Notes under the pieces: generated by a model
Told to the model about the DNA's origin: nothing
The model's database searches: none
The model's input: the letters and a program-made list of their open reading frames with translations, nothing else
Part shown: positions 27,371 to 35,697 of the stretch, piece after piece
Layout of the letters: each line of letters begins with the position of its first letter
Numbering within the stretch: the first letter of the stretch is position 1
Source: Agromyces intestinalis
Lineage (GTDB): Bacteria > Actinomycetota > Actinomycetes > Actinomycetales > Microbacteriaceae
Length of the DNA stretch: 64,000 nt
NCBI RefSeq assembly: GCF_008365295.1
Contig: NZ_CP043505.1
Coordinates: 1,922,001 to 1,986,000 of the forward strand
Reading direction: 5' to 3'
Made by a program: the position numbers and the translations under genes

Positions 27371-28381
27371 TCAGCCGCGGGCGACTGCGCGGCGGATGAG
27401 TCCGTCGTACAGGGTCGAGGCGTCGGCGCCCGACGCTTCGATCGCCAGCGGCACGAGCGAGGTCTCGGTGAGTCCGGGCACCACATTCGCCTCGAGGAAC
27501 CAGGGCTCGCCCTGCTCGTCGACGATGAAGTCGACCCGCGAGAGGTCGCGTAACCCGAGGGTCCGGTGCGCGAGCACGGCGGCATCGGCAACGGCATCGG
27601 CACGATCGACCGGCAGGCGCGATGGTGCGTAGAACGTCGTCTCTCCGGCGTTGTACCTCGCCTGGAAGCTGTAGATGCCCGCCGTCGGTTCGATCTCGAC
27701 GGCGGGCAGCGCGACGGGGCCGTCGGCGGTGTCGACCACCGTCACGGCGACCTCGGTGCCGAACACGCGGTTCTCGACGACGGCGACATCGTCGTACGTG
27801 AACGCGTCGACCATCGCCCGGGGCAGCTCATCGGGTGCGTCCACGATGGTGACGCCCTGGGCCGACCCACCGCTCGCGGGCTTCACGACGACATCGCCCG
27901 GCAGCGCCTTGCGCACGACGCGCAGCACGCTCGCCGCACCCAGTTCGCGGAACGCCTCGTGCGAGAGCACGACCGACTCGGGAACCGAGATGCCGGCATC
28001 ACCCACCAGTGAGGATGCAACCGGCTTCGACCACGCCCGACGCGCAGCCGCGCCAGTCGAGCCGACGGTCGGCACGCCGAGCGCGGCGAGCAGGTCGAGC
28101 AGCGACCCGTCTTCACCACTCGAGCCGTGCAGTGCGGGGAACACCACGTCGGGGCGGTGATCGGCCAGGAACGGCAGCAGTCCGGCATCGGGATCGCGCA
28201 GTGCGACCTGGTGCCCGGCGGCGTCGAGCGCGTCGGCCACCCGTCGACCCGATCGCAGCGAGACATCCCGCTCGTGCGAGATGCCACCGGCGAGCACGAC
28301 CACGCGAAGTGCACGCCCGTCAGTCACGTTCGGGCCGAGCTGCTGCGGGGCATCCGACACGATCTCTTCAGAATCAGCCAT
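27371..28381 (-). CDS. ddl: D-alanine--D-alanine ligase
   Basis: A 336-residue ATP-grasp ligase that makes D-Ala-D-Ala for peptidoglycan. The N-terminal domain has VVVLAGGISHERDVSLRSGR and the DVVFPALHGSSGEDGSLLDL loop. The ATP-grasp part shows DVVVKPASGGSAQGVTIV and the metal site near SRVDFIVDEQGEPWFLEANV with PGLTETSL. The final 20 residues are typical. I use the ATG at 28381 because the upstream TTG frame adds non-family residues. It is read opposite to parB and 43 bases after an aminotransferase gene. Confidence 0.9.
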   Translation of the reverse strand: MADSEEIVSDAPQQLGPNVTDGRALRVVVLAGGISHERDVSLRSGRRVADALDAAGHQVALRDPDAGLLPFLADHRPDVVFPALHGSSGEDGSLLDLLAALGVPTVGSTGAAARRAWSKPVASSLVGDAGISVPESVVLSHEAFRELGAASVLRVVRKALPGDVVVKPASGGSAQGVTIVDAPDELPRAMVDAFTYDDVAVVENRVFGTEVAVTVVDTADGPVALPAVEIEPTAGIYSFQARYNAGETTFYAPSRLPVDRADAVADAAVLAHRTLGLRDLSRVDFIVDEQGEPWFLEANVVPGLTETSLVPLAIEASGADASTLYDGLIRRAVARG

Positions 28382-28424
28382 GATCTGGGATTTCTCCGGT
28401 CTCTCTACGAAACTCAACGGGCGT

Positions 28425-29750
28425 CTACTTCAGGTCCGATGGCGGAGCCTGCTCGATGCCGGGCGTCAGCGGCGCCTGCAGCGTGCCCGTGCCGGCGAAC
28501 GTGTCGAGCAGGTCGAGCTCACCGTTCACCACGGTCGCCAGGCGCCGCACGCCGAGGCGGATCGCGTCGGGCGTCGGATAGCAGAACGAGAGTCGCATCG
28601 CGTGGCGCCCGCGCCCGTCGGCGAAGAACGCGGTACCCGGCGTGTAGGCGACGAGCTCGCGCACCGCGCGCGGAAGCATCGCCTTCGAGTCGAGCACGTC
28701 GGGCATCGTGACCCAGACGTAGAACCCGCCGTTGGGGTTCGTCCACGACAACTGCGGCAGGTACTCCGACAGGGCCTCGATCATCGCGTCCTTGCGTTCG
28801 CGATACACCCCGCGGAACGTGTCGATCTGGCCGCGCCAGTCGGCGGTCGAGAGGTACTCCGACACCACGAGCTGGCTGAACGACGACGGCGAGAGCACCG
28901 CGGACTCGGCGGCGAGAATGAGCTTCTCGCGGATGGCGTGCGGTGCGAGCGCCCAGCCCACGCGGAATCCGGGGGCGAGGGTCTTCGAAAACGAACCGAG
29001 GTAGATGACGCCCTCGGGGTCGAGCGAGCGCAGCGCGTTCGGTGCGGGCTCGTCGAAGTGCAGCAGCCCGTACGGGTTGTCCTCCAGCACGAGGATCTCG
29101 TTCGCACGGCAGATCTCGAGGATCTCGGGGCGGCGGGCGGCCGAGAGCGTGACACCCGCCGGATTGTGGAAGTTCGGGATCGTGTACAGGAACTTGATGC
29201 GCCGGCCCTGCCCGCGCAGGTGCGCGATGGTGTGTCGCAGCGCCTCGGGGATGAGCCCGTCGTCGTCCATCGCGACGTGCACGACCGACGCCTGGTACGA
29301 CCGGAACACCCCCATCGCCCCTACGTACGACGGGGCCTCGGCGAGCACCACGTCCCCCGGGTCGAGGAACAGCTTCGCCACGAAATCGAGCGCCTGCTGC
29401 GAACCCGTCGAGGTGACGACGTCGTCGACCGATGCGCCCCGGATGCCCTCGAGCGACATGACCTCGAGGATGTGCTCGCGCAACTCGGGGATGCCCGCTC
29501 CCCCGCCGTACTGCAGCGCGACCGGGCCCTGCTCGACCATGACGCGATCCATCGCCGAACGGATGAGCTCGTGCGGCAGCGCGGAGACGAACGGCATGCC
29601 GCCGGCGAGCGAGACCACCTCGGGGCGCGACGCGACGGCGAACAGGGCTCGAACCTCGGATGCGGCGAAGCCGGCGGCTCGCTCGGCGTAGTTCGCGTAC
29701 CAGGGGTCGAGGTTGTTGCCGGTCCGCTGGGGGACGCCGTCGGTGGTCAC
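28425..29750 (-). CDS. PLP-dependent class I/II aminotransferase (AAT-I, MocR-like catalytic fold)
   Basis: A 441-residue enzyme with no helix-turn-helix domain, so an aminotransferase rather than a MocR regulator. The PLP-binding lysine is in SFSKTLAPGFRVGW. Other marks are TSTGSQQALDFVAKLFLDPG, YTIPNFHNPAGVTLS and VLEDNPYGLLHFD. Such enzymes often act on branched-chain, aromatic or 2-aminoadipate-type substrates. Its genomic place between trxA and ddl is seen in other actinobacteria. Two inverted repeats lie in its 5' region at 29783-29833. Confidence 0.9.
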   Translation of the reverse strand: MTTDGVPQRTGNNLDPWYANYAERAAGFAASEVRALFAVASRPEVVSLAGGMPFVSALPHELIRSAMDRVMVEQGPVALQYGGGAGIPELREHILEVMSLEGIRGASVDDVVTSTGSQQALDFVAKLFLDPGDVVLAEAPSYVGAMGVFRSYQASVVHVAMDDDGLIPEALRHTIAHLRGQGRRIKFLYTIPNFHNPAGVTLSAARRPEILEICRANEILVLEDNPYGLLHFDEPAPNALRSLDPEGVIYLGSFSKTLAPGFRVGWALAPHAIREKLILAAESAVLSPSSFSQLVVSEYLSTADWRGQIDTFRGVYRERKDAMIEALSEYLPQLSWTNPNGGFYVWVTMPDVLDSKAMLPRAVRELVAYTPGTAFFADGRGRHAMRLSFCYPTPDAIRLGVRRLATVVNGELDLLDTFAGTGTLQAPLTPGIEQAPPSDLK

Positions 29751-29782
29751 ATCACATCCGTTCTGCTCAGGGTTTCATCGTA

Positions 29783-29800
29783 TGCGCCGCGATCGGCGCA
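29783..29800. promoter_or_regulatory. Inverted repeat upstream of the aminotransferase gene
   Basis: TGCGCCG and CGGCGCA flank CGAT, 33 bases before the start codon. It could be an operator. No regulator gene is adjacent. Confidence 0.3.
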
Positions 29801-29804
29801 ACCA

Positions 29805-29833
29805 GACGGATGACTCGGAGCGAGACATCCGTC
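29805..29833. repeat. GGATG-type hairpin repeat
   Basis: GACGGATGACTCG and CGAGACATCCGTC flank GAG, complementary except for one position. A closely similar hairpin lies at 39986-40008 between ssb and rpsR; the right arms are the same. Confidence 0.5.
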
Positions 29834-29964
29834 GGTGGATCCCCACCCCGGTATGCGATTCGGGTCCGCAGACGGCGTGTCGGCGAAATCGCACCCATTT
29901 CGGATGCGACACGCCGGTGCGTGCCTGAATTGCGAACGAATCGGGGCGGTTGGGGGGAGATGCG

Positions 29965-29998
29965 AGAGACCCGCCCGGCTTCTGCCGGGCGGGTCTCT
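29965..29998 (-). terminator. Hairpin terminator after trxA
   Basis: A perfect 14-bp stem, AGAGACCCGCCCGG with its complement, around a 6-base loop, 20 bases after the trxA stop. There is no T-tract. Confidence 0.75.
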
Positions 29999-30018
29999 GG
30001 GTTGGTCGAGGCGGCCGG

Positions 30019-30342
30019 CTACTGGAGGTAGGCGGCGAGGTCGGCCTCGAGGGCGGGCTTCGGCTTGGCGCCGATGACGGTCTGCACGACCTCGCCGCCC
30101 TTGAACACCTTCATCGCGGGGATAGCGGTGATCTGGTACTTCATCGCGAGCTGCGGGTTCTCGTCGACATTGAGCTTGACGATGTCGAGCTTGTCGGCGT
30201 GCTCGGTCGCGATCTGGTCGAGGATCGGGCTCACGGCGCGACACGGGCCGCACCATTCGGCCCAGAAGTCGACCATGACGGTCTTCTCGTTCTGCAGCAC
30301 CTCCTGGTCGAAGGTGGCTTCGGTCACAGCACGTGCGGTCAT
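30019..30342 (-). CDS. trxA: Thioredoxin
   Basis: A 107-residue thioredoxin with the active site WCGPC at 30-34 and the cis-proline in AIPAMKVFKGGEVV. It reduces protein disulfides using electrons from TrxB. The ATG at 30342 is preceded by AAAGGAG at 5 bases, an excellent ribosome binding site. It is 57 bases downstream of trxB and followed by a strong hairpin, completing a trxB-trxA unit. Confidence 0.97.
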   Translation of the reverse strand: MTARAVTEATFDQEVLQNEKTVMVDFWAEWCGPCRAVSPILDQIATEHADKLDIVKLNVDENPQLAMKYQITAIPAMKVFKGGEVVQTVIGAKPKPALEADLAAYLQ

Positions 30343-30399
30343 GGATTCTCCTTTGGTGAAGTCGGACAAGTCGGTTGCGAACCGGCCGGATGCCTCGGC

Positions 30400-31392
30400 T
30401 CAGCCGTTGACGGCGGCGAGCCGTTCGATCGCTTCGGCCTCTACCTCGGCCTCCTCGGGGGTGGCGCTGTCGTCGAGCGCGGCGAGGTAGTGTTCGGCGT
30501 CGAGCGCGGCGACCGTGCCCGAGCCGGCGGCCGTGACGGCCTGGCGGTAGTGGGGGTCGATGACGTCGCCGGCCGCGAACACGCCCGCGACCGAGGTGCG
30601 CGACGAGCGGCCGTCGACCCAGATGGTGCCCTCGGGCGTGAGCTCGAGCTTGCCGTGAACGAGGTGAGTGCGCGGGTCGTTGCCGATCGCGACGAACAGC
30701 CCGTCGAGGTCGAGTGCGCGAAGCTCGCCGGTGACGGTGTCGCGCAGGGTGACGCCGCTCACCGCGGTGTCACCGTGGATCTGCGTGACCTCGGCGTTGA
30801 ACACGAACTCGATCTTCTCGTTGTCGCGGGCGCGCTGCTGCATGATCTTCGAGGCGCGCAGCGAGTCGCGGCGGTGGATGACGTACACCTTGTCGGCGAA
30901 CCGGGTGAGGAACGTCGCCTCCTCCATCGCCGAGTCGCCGCCGCCGACGACCGCGATCGTCTTCTGGCGGAAGAAGAACCCGTCGCACGTCGCGCACCAC
31001 GACAGGCCGTGGCCCGAGAGGATCTCCTCCTCGGGGAGGCCGAGCTTGCGGTACGCCGAGCCGGTCGCGTAGACGAGCGAGCGCGCCTCGTGGGTCTCGC
31101 CGTTGCCGAGCTTGATGCGCTTGACCGGGCCGTCGACGTCGAGCTCGACGACGTCGTCGTAGACGACCTCGGTGCCGAAGCGCTCGGCCTGCTCTTGCAT
31201 CTTGGTCATCAGGTCGGGCCCCATGATGCCCTCGGGGAACCCGGGGAAGTTCTCGACCTCGGTCGTGTTCATGAGCTCGCCGCCGATCTCGACCGAGCTC
31301 GCGATGAGCAGCGGCTTCAGCTCGGCGCGGGCGGCGTAGATGGCGGCGGTGAAGCCCGCGGGCCCGGATCCGATGATGATGATGTCGCGCAA
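30400..31392 (-). CDS. trxB: Thioredoxin-disulfide reductase
   Basis: A 330-residue FAD/NADPH flavoprotein. It has GSGPAG for FAD binding, the redox pair CATC at 133-136, GGGDSAMEEA for NADPH and GVFAAGDVIDPHYRQA near the end. It passes electrons from NADPH to thioredoxin. The TTG at 31392 is chosen because AGGAG precedes it by 5 bases and the product then begins MRDIIIIGSG; a GTG at 31395 or ATG at 31416 would add a few residues. A 30-residue acidic tail with EEAEVEAEAIE is unlike most TrxB. Confidence 0.95.
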   Translation of the reverse strand: MRDIIIIGSGPAGFTAAIYAARAELKPLLIASSVEIGGELMNTTEVENFPGFPEGIMGPDLMTKMQEQAERFGTEVVYDDVVELDVDGPVKRIKLGNGETHEARSLVYATGSAYRKLGLPEEEILSGHGLSWCATCDGFFFRQKTIAVVGGGDSAMEEATFLTRFADKVYVIHRRDSLRASKIMQQRARDNEKIEFVFNAEVTQIHGDTAVSGVTLRDTVTGELRALDLDGLFVAIGNDPRTHLVHGKLELTPEGTIWVDGRSSRTSVAGVFAAGDVIDPHYRQAVTAAGSGTVAALDAEHYLAALDDSATPEEAEVEAEAIERLAAVNG

Positions 31393-31502
31393 CACAGCTC
31401 CTCGTTCGGCGTGCATGTGGCACCCGCACCGAGCGGATGTCACGACATGGTGAACACAGTCTAGGCGGCGGCTATTCCGGCGGCCTGAGGGTTGCGCCGG
31501 GC

Positions 31503-31556
31503 GTCGCCGAGGACGGATGCGTCGCTGAAGACGGATGCGTCGCTGAAGACGGATGC
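31503..31556. repeat. Three tandem 18-bp repeats
   Basis: The unit GTCGCTGAAGACGGATGC occurs twice exactly and once with two differences, head to tail, between trxB and murJ. A fourth degenerate unit follows. The period is a multiple of three but both strands look non-coding here. Each unit carries the GGATGC word. Confidence 0.8.
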
Positions 31557-31600
31557 GTCGCCGCAGGCGTGCCGGCGAGGCATCCGCTCGCCCGGCTGCC

Positions 31601-33226
31601 TCACCTGCGCCCGAGGCGGGCCAGCAGCGGCTCGGCGAACCCGCGCAGCTCGGGCGAGCGCAGCACCCACAGCCCGGCGAAGTACAGGGCCGACATGACC
31701 GCGCCGATGATCACCATCGAGACGATCGCGGCGAAGATGCCGGAGAGCGCGTAACCGTCTGGTCTGGTTCCGCCGAGCGCGACGAGCAGCAGCACCCCCG
31801 CGATGACCGGCACGACGAGCGCGACGAGCGAGCGACCGAACGCGACCGCGATCCGGCGCCCGTCGAGCGTGCCGAGCCGTCGCCGCAGCAGCACCGCAGC
31901 GATCACGAGCTGCACCGTGCCGGCGACGGTCGTGACGACCGCGATGCCGAACACCACCCACGCCGACGGCAGTGCGATGCACGCGAGCGAGCCGGCGATG
32001 AACAGCACGACCTGCGCGAGGGTGAAGAAGAACGGCGTGCGCGTGTCGTGCATCGAGTAGAACGTGCGCTGCACGATGAACAGGATGCTGAACCCGATGA
32101 GGCCGGCCACGTACGCGATGATCACGTCGCCCATCGAGAAGATGAGGGGTTCGACCGCCGTGAACACCCGTGCGAACGGATAGGCGCAGACGATCAGCAC
32201 CGCCGTGGCCACGAAGATGATGACGCTCACGCCGCGCACCGCGCTCGACAGGTCGGCGCGCACCCGATCGATCGCGCCTCCTGCCGCGTGCTCGCTCATA
32301 CGCGTGAAGTACGCGGTCGCGATCGAGACCGTGAACACCGAATGCGGCAGCATGAAGATCAGCCAGGCGGTCTGCTGCACGTAGATGGACGCCTCATCGG
32401 GCGAATCGGCCGAGTACCCGACCACCGAGGTCTCGACGAAGCCGGCGACGGTGGTGAGCAGCAGCATGCCGAACGTCCACCCGGCGATGCCGGCGGTCGA
32501 GCGCAGTCCGACGCCGCGCCACTGGAAGTCGGGTCGGTAACGAAGCCCCGCGCGGCGCCAGAACCAGAACAGGATGAGCGCCTGGGCGGCCACGCCGAGG
32601 GTCGCGCTGCCCGCGAGCACCGCGATCATCGCGGGCGACCAGTCGCCGGCCGACCACAGCGTTCCGGTCGGGTCGGTGCCGAACATCAGCACGAACACGC
32701 CGAGGCCGGCGAGGGCCACCACGTTGTTCAGCACCGGCACCCAGGTGAACGGCCCGAACACGCGCTTGGCGTTCAGCACCTCGCCGAGCAGCGAGTACAT
32801 GCCGTAGAAGAAGATCTGCGGCAGGCACCAATAGCCGAACGCGACCGCGAGGGCGAACACGCCCTGGCTCATGCGGCCGCCGATGAGCAGCGTCAGGAGC
32901 GGCGTCAGCAGGGTCGCGAGCAGGGCGGCTGCGGCCAGCAGTGAGAGCCCCAGCGTCACGATCTTGTTGAGGTATGCGGTGCCGCCGTCGGGGTGCGCGG
33001 CCGAGCGCACGATGAGCGGAACCAGCACCGCGCTCAGCACGCCGCCGGCGACGACGACGTAGATCGTGTTCGGCAGCTGGTTGGCCGCGGCGAAGGCATT
33101 GGCACCAGCGCCGCTCGCGCCGATCACCGCGGCGAGCAGCGCGGTCTTCACGAACCCGAGGATGCGCGAGACGATCGTGCCGCTCGCGAGGAAGGCGCTC
33201 GCTCGCCCGATGCGGTCCTCAGCCAT
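31601..33226 (-). CDS. murJ: Lipid II flippase MurJ
   Basis: A 541-residue polytopic membrane protein of the MviN/MurJ group with about 14 hydrophobic segments. The start is MAEDRIGRASAFLASGTIVS, with the family block GFVKTALLAAVIGASGAGANA and the conserved NAFAAANQLPNTIYVVVAGG. It moves the peptidoglycan precursor lipid II across the membrane. The ATG overlaps the stop of the DUF6049 gene by 8 bases, so the two are coupled. No C-terminal pseudokinase extension like that of mycobacterial MviN is present. Confidence 0.94.
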   Translation of the reverse strand: MAEDRIGRASAFLASGTIVSRILGFVKTALLAAVIGASGAGANAFAAANQLPNTIYVVVAGGVLSAVLVPLIVRSAAHPDGGTAYLNKIVTLGLSLLAAAALLATLLTPLLTLLIGGRMSQGVFALAVAFGYWCLPQIFFYGMYSLLGEVLNAKRVFGPFTWVPVLNNVVALAGLGVFVLMFGTDPTGTLWSAGDWSPAMIAVLAGSATLGVAAQALILFWFWRRAGLRYRPDFQWRGVGLRSTAGIAGWTFGMLLLTTVAGFVETSVVGYSADSPDEASIYVQQTAWLIFMLPHSVFTVSIATAYFTRMSEHAAGGAIDRVRADLSSAVRGVSVIIFVATAVLIVCAYPFARVFTAVEPLIFSMGDVIIAYVAGLIGFSILFIVQRTFYSMHDTRTPFFFTLAQVVLFIAGSLACIALPSAWVVFGIAVVTTVAGTVQLVIAAVLLRRRLGTLDGRRIAVAFGRSLVALVVPVIAGVLLLVALGGTRPDGYALSGIFAAIVSMVIIGAVMSALYFAGLWVLRSPELRGFAEPLLARLGRR

Positions 33227-35606
33227 CGCGCGACTCGGTGGCGTCGGCCGGCTGCACCGCCGGGTCGTCGGCATGCATTCCGTTCGAGGCATCCTTCTCG
33301 TCATGGGTGTCGTTCGAGGCATCCGCGTCGATTGCGCCCGCTTCCGCCGCCTCTTCGGCGCGCGCTCGGCGGCGCCGCCGGATGGTGCGCCAAAGGCCGA
33401 ACGCGAAGAACGCGACCACCAGGATCGCAAGCACCGTGGCGCCGACGCCCTCCCAGTCGGCCTGCACGTTCGCGGGGATGTCGACCGCCGAGCCGACGGC
33501 GACGCCGGTCGGCGAGTGGAGCGTCACGGTGAGCACCACTTGCCCGTTGCCGACGCCCGCCTCGACCGGAACGCGCACATTGCTGCGGGACTCGGGGGCG
33601 AGGGTGACCGGAACCTCCTCGTCGACGATGAGCCGGCCGTTCGACGGGGCGACGTGCACGATGACGTTCGCGGCGTACGGCAGCCGGTTCTCGATCGTCG
33701 TCGGCACGCCCGTCTCGGTGGAGAGCACGTTCACCGGGCTCGACGGCACGATGGAGATCGCGTCGACCGTCGCGGACCGCTCGACGAGCCAGCCGCCGAC
33801 GGCGCTGGCCCACTCGTCGGGCTGATCGATCCAGGCGATGTCGAGCAGCGCGAGCAGTTCGCGACGCACCGGCGCCGTGAGCGGCGTGGGATCGTCGAGC
33901 ACCGTCGCGAACGCGACCTGCCCGGCTTCGGCGTCGAGCATGCGCTGCGCATACGAAGGCCGGGGCTCGGGCTCGGTTCCATCGGTCAGCGTGCGTGCGG
34001 TGGGCGGCGCGCCGACGATGTCGGCGAGCGACGCGGTCGCCGCGACCGGCGACTCGACGAGCCGGTCGAGCGCCGCGGCGACGCGCGTGGCGTTCTCACC
34101 CGCGGTGCGAGGGAGCGTCGCGAGCAGGACAGCCCGGTCACCGGGTGCGGCGGCGCGCAGCGCGAGTTCTGCCAGGAGCCGGGCGGATGCCTCGCGCTGC
34201 GCCACCTCGGACGGCGCGGTCGCGGCCGCGCGCAGCGCGCCGGTGATGCGCGCGTCGGACACGAGGGCGGTCTCGCCGTCGAGCGAGGAGGCGGCGTTGC
34301 CGTCGGAACCCGGATCGACGTTGGCCGCGGCGAGGATGGTGGTGGTCAGCCCTGCGTTGCGGAAGGTCGCGAGGTCGCCGGCCGCGACGGTGCCCTCGGC
34401 CGGCCACGCGATATCGGTGCGCGTGTACGGCCAGGCGAACAGATCCTCGGTGGAGGGCACGGTGCCGGGTTCATCGGGTTCGGACGGATCGGCGGGCGTG
34501 GTCGGTGCAGGGGTCTCGGATGCCTCGCCGACGGCCTCGGCGGGAGCGGTGCCGGCGGCAGCCGGACGGGCGGATGCCTCGGCAGCGGCGTCCGCGGCCG
34601 GCATGCCGCCCGTGGCATCCGCCGCGCCCGTCTCGAATCGAGCAGGGTCGAGCAAGTCGTCGAACGCGCCGACCGGCAGCACGCCGACGCCGAGCTGGGA
34701 CTGCAGCGCGAGATCGGAGTCGGCGTAGGAGAGCGGGAACACCTCGTTCGGCACCGCGGCCAGGCGCTCGAGCCAGGCGACCGCCGCCGGCGGTGCATCG
34801 GTGCCGAGCAGGCGGATGGAGACGATGATCCGCGGGTCGATGCCGATCGCGACCGGGCGGCCTGCGAGCGAGTCGAGCTGCCGGGTGAGCAGGCCCACGG
34901 GGCCGGTCCAGGTGGCGAGCTGTTCGGCGTCGGCCACTCCGGTGACCTGCGCGGGCAGCGTGATCGCGCCGACCACCGCGACCGACACCGCCCGAGCCGG
35001 TGTCGGCGTCGTCGAGGGGAACGCCGCGGATCCGCTCGCGGCCGTCTCGCCATCGACGACCAGTTCGGCGCCGACCGCCACGATCGGGGCGCCCGCCTGC
35101 GCGCCGAGCGCGTCGGCCGGGATCGACACCGTCGCGCTCGCGGTGCCGCCGACGCCGATCGGGCGCAACGGCGCCTCGCCCACCACCGCGCCGGCGGGTT
35201 CGGCGGTCCACGCGTCGAGTGCGGCCGTGTCCGAGATCGGGGTGGCGGGCGCGGTCACTCGCACGATCGATGCGGCGAGGGCCTCGCCGGTGCGGTTCGA
35301 CACCTCGACGTCGACCGTGAGCGGCGCTGCGGGGTCGACATCACCCGGTGCGCTCGGTGCGATGCGCACGACGAGCGTCTCGTCGACCTCGGACGGCGCG
35401 GCTGCCGCCGGCGCGCCGGCCGAGGCATCCGACTTCGAACCCGCGACCGCGACCTCGTCGACGCTCGACCCCGCCAGACCGGCCGCGACGCGAGGGGCCA
35501 CCGCGACGCCGGCCACCATGAGGCCGGCCGCGAGCAGTACGAGGCCGCGGCGGGCCGTGTCGGGGAGTCGGCGGAGTCGACGCGATGCGTTCGACCCGGC
35601 CTCCAT
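33219..35606 (-). CDS. DUF6049 family secreted/membrane-anchored protein
   Basis: A 795-residue protein. The N-terminus has a basic stretch and a signal segment (GLVLLAAGLMVAGVAVAPRV), the large middle is extracellular, and a C-terminal transmembrane helix (VGATVLAILVVAFFAFGLWR) precedes a very basic and then acidic cytoplasmic tail. The extracellular part has two beta-rich regions and a low-complexity Ala/Pro/Glu segment near residues 330-380. This is the actinobacterial gene always found between cca and murJ (Rv3909-like). The ATG at 35606 is the first position that yields a signal sequence. The role is probably in cell-wall assembly, by context only. Confidence 0.85.
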   Translation of the reverse strand: MEAGSNASRRLRRLPDTARRGLVLLAAGLMVAGVAVAPRVAAGLAGSSVDEVAVAGSKSDASAGAPAAAAPSEVDETLVVRIAPSAPGDVDPAAPLTVDVEVSNRTGEALAASIVRVTAPATPISDTAALDAWTAEPAGAVVGEAPLRPIGVGGTASATVSIPADALGAQAGAPIVAVGAELVVDGETAASGSAAFPSTTPTPARAVSVAVVGAITLPAQVTGVADAEQLATWTGPVGLLTRQLDSLAGRPVAIGIDPRIIVSIRLLGTDAPPAAVAWLERLAAVPNEVFPLSYADSDLALQSQLGVGVLPVGAFDDLLDPARFETGAADATGGMPAADAAAEASARPAAAGTAPAEAVGEASETPAPTTPADPSEPDEPGTVPSTEDLFAWPYTRTDIAWPAEGTVAAGDLATFRNAGLTTTILAAANVDPGSDGNAASSLDGETALVSDARITGALRAAATAPSEVAQREASARLLAELALRAAAPGDRAVLLATLPRTAGENATRVAAALDRLVESPVAATASLADIVGAPPTARTLTDGTEPEPRPSYAQRMLDAEAGQVAFATVLDDPTPLTAPVRRELLALLDIAWIDQPDEWASAVGGWLVERSATVDAISIVPSSPVNVLSTETGVPTTIENRLPYAANVIVHVAPSNGRLIVDEEVPVTLAPESRSNVRVPVEAGVGNGQVVLTVTLHSPTGVAVGSAVDIPANVQADWEGVGATVLAILVVAFFAFGLWRTIRRRRRARAEEAAEAGAIDADASNDTHDEKDASNGMHADDPAVQPADATESRDG

Positions 35607-35685
35607 GCACGCGATTCTACGGGGAGCGCGCTGGGCGATCCGTGCGACCGTTCGCGGAGTCCGGTGCGGGCGCAGACGCAGCGAA

Positions 35686-35691
35686 TACGAT
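35686..35691 (+). promoter_or_regulatory. Probable -10 of leaderless cca transcript
   Basis: TACGAT lies 7 bases before the cca start codon. The six G residues between them act as no spacing-correct ribosome binding site, consistent with a leaderless transcript. Confidence 0.4.
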
Positions 35692-35697
35692 GGGGGG

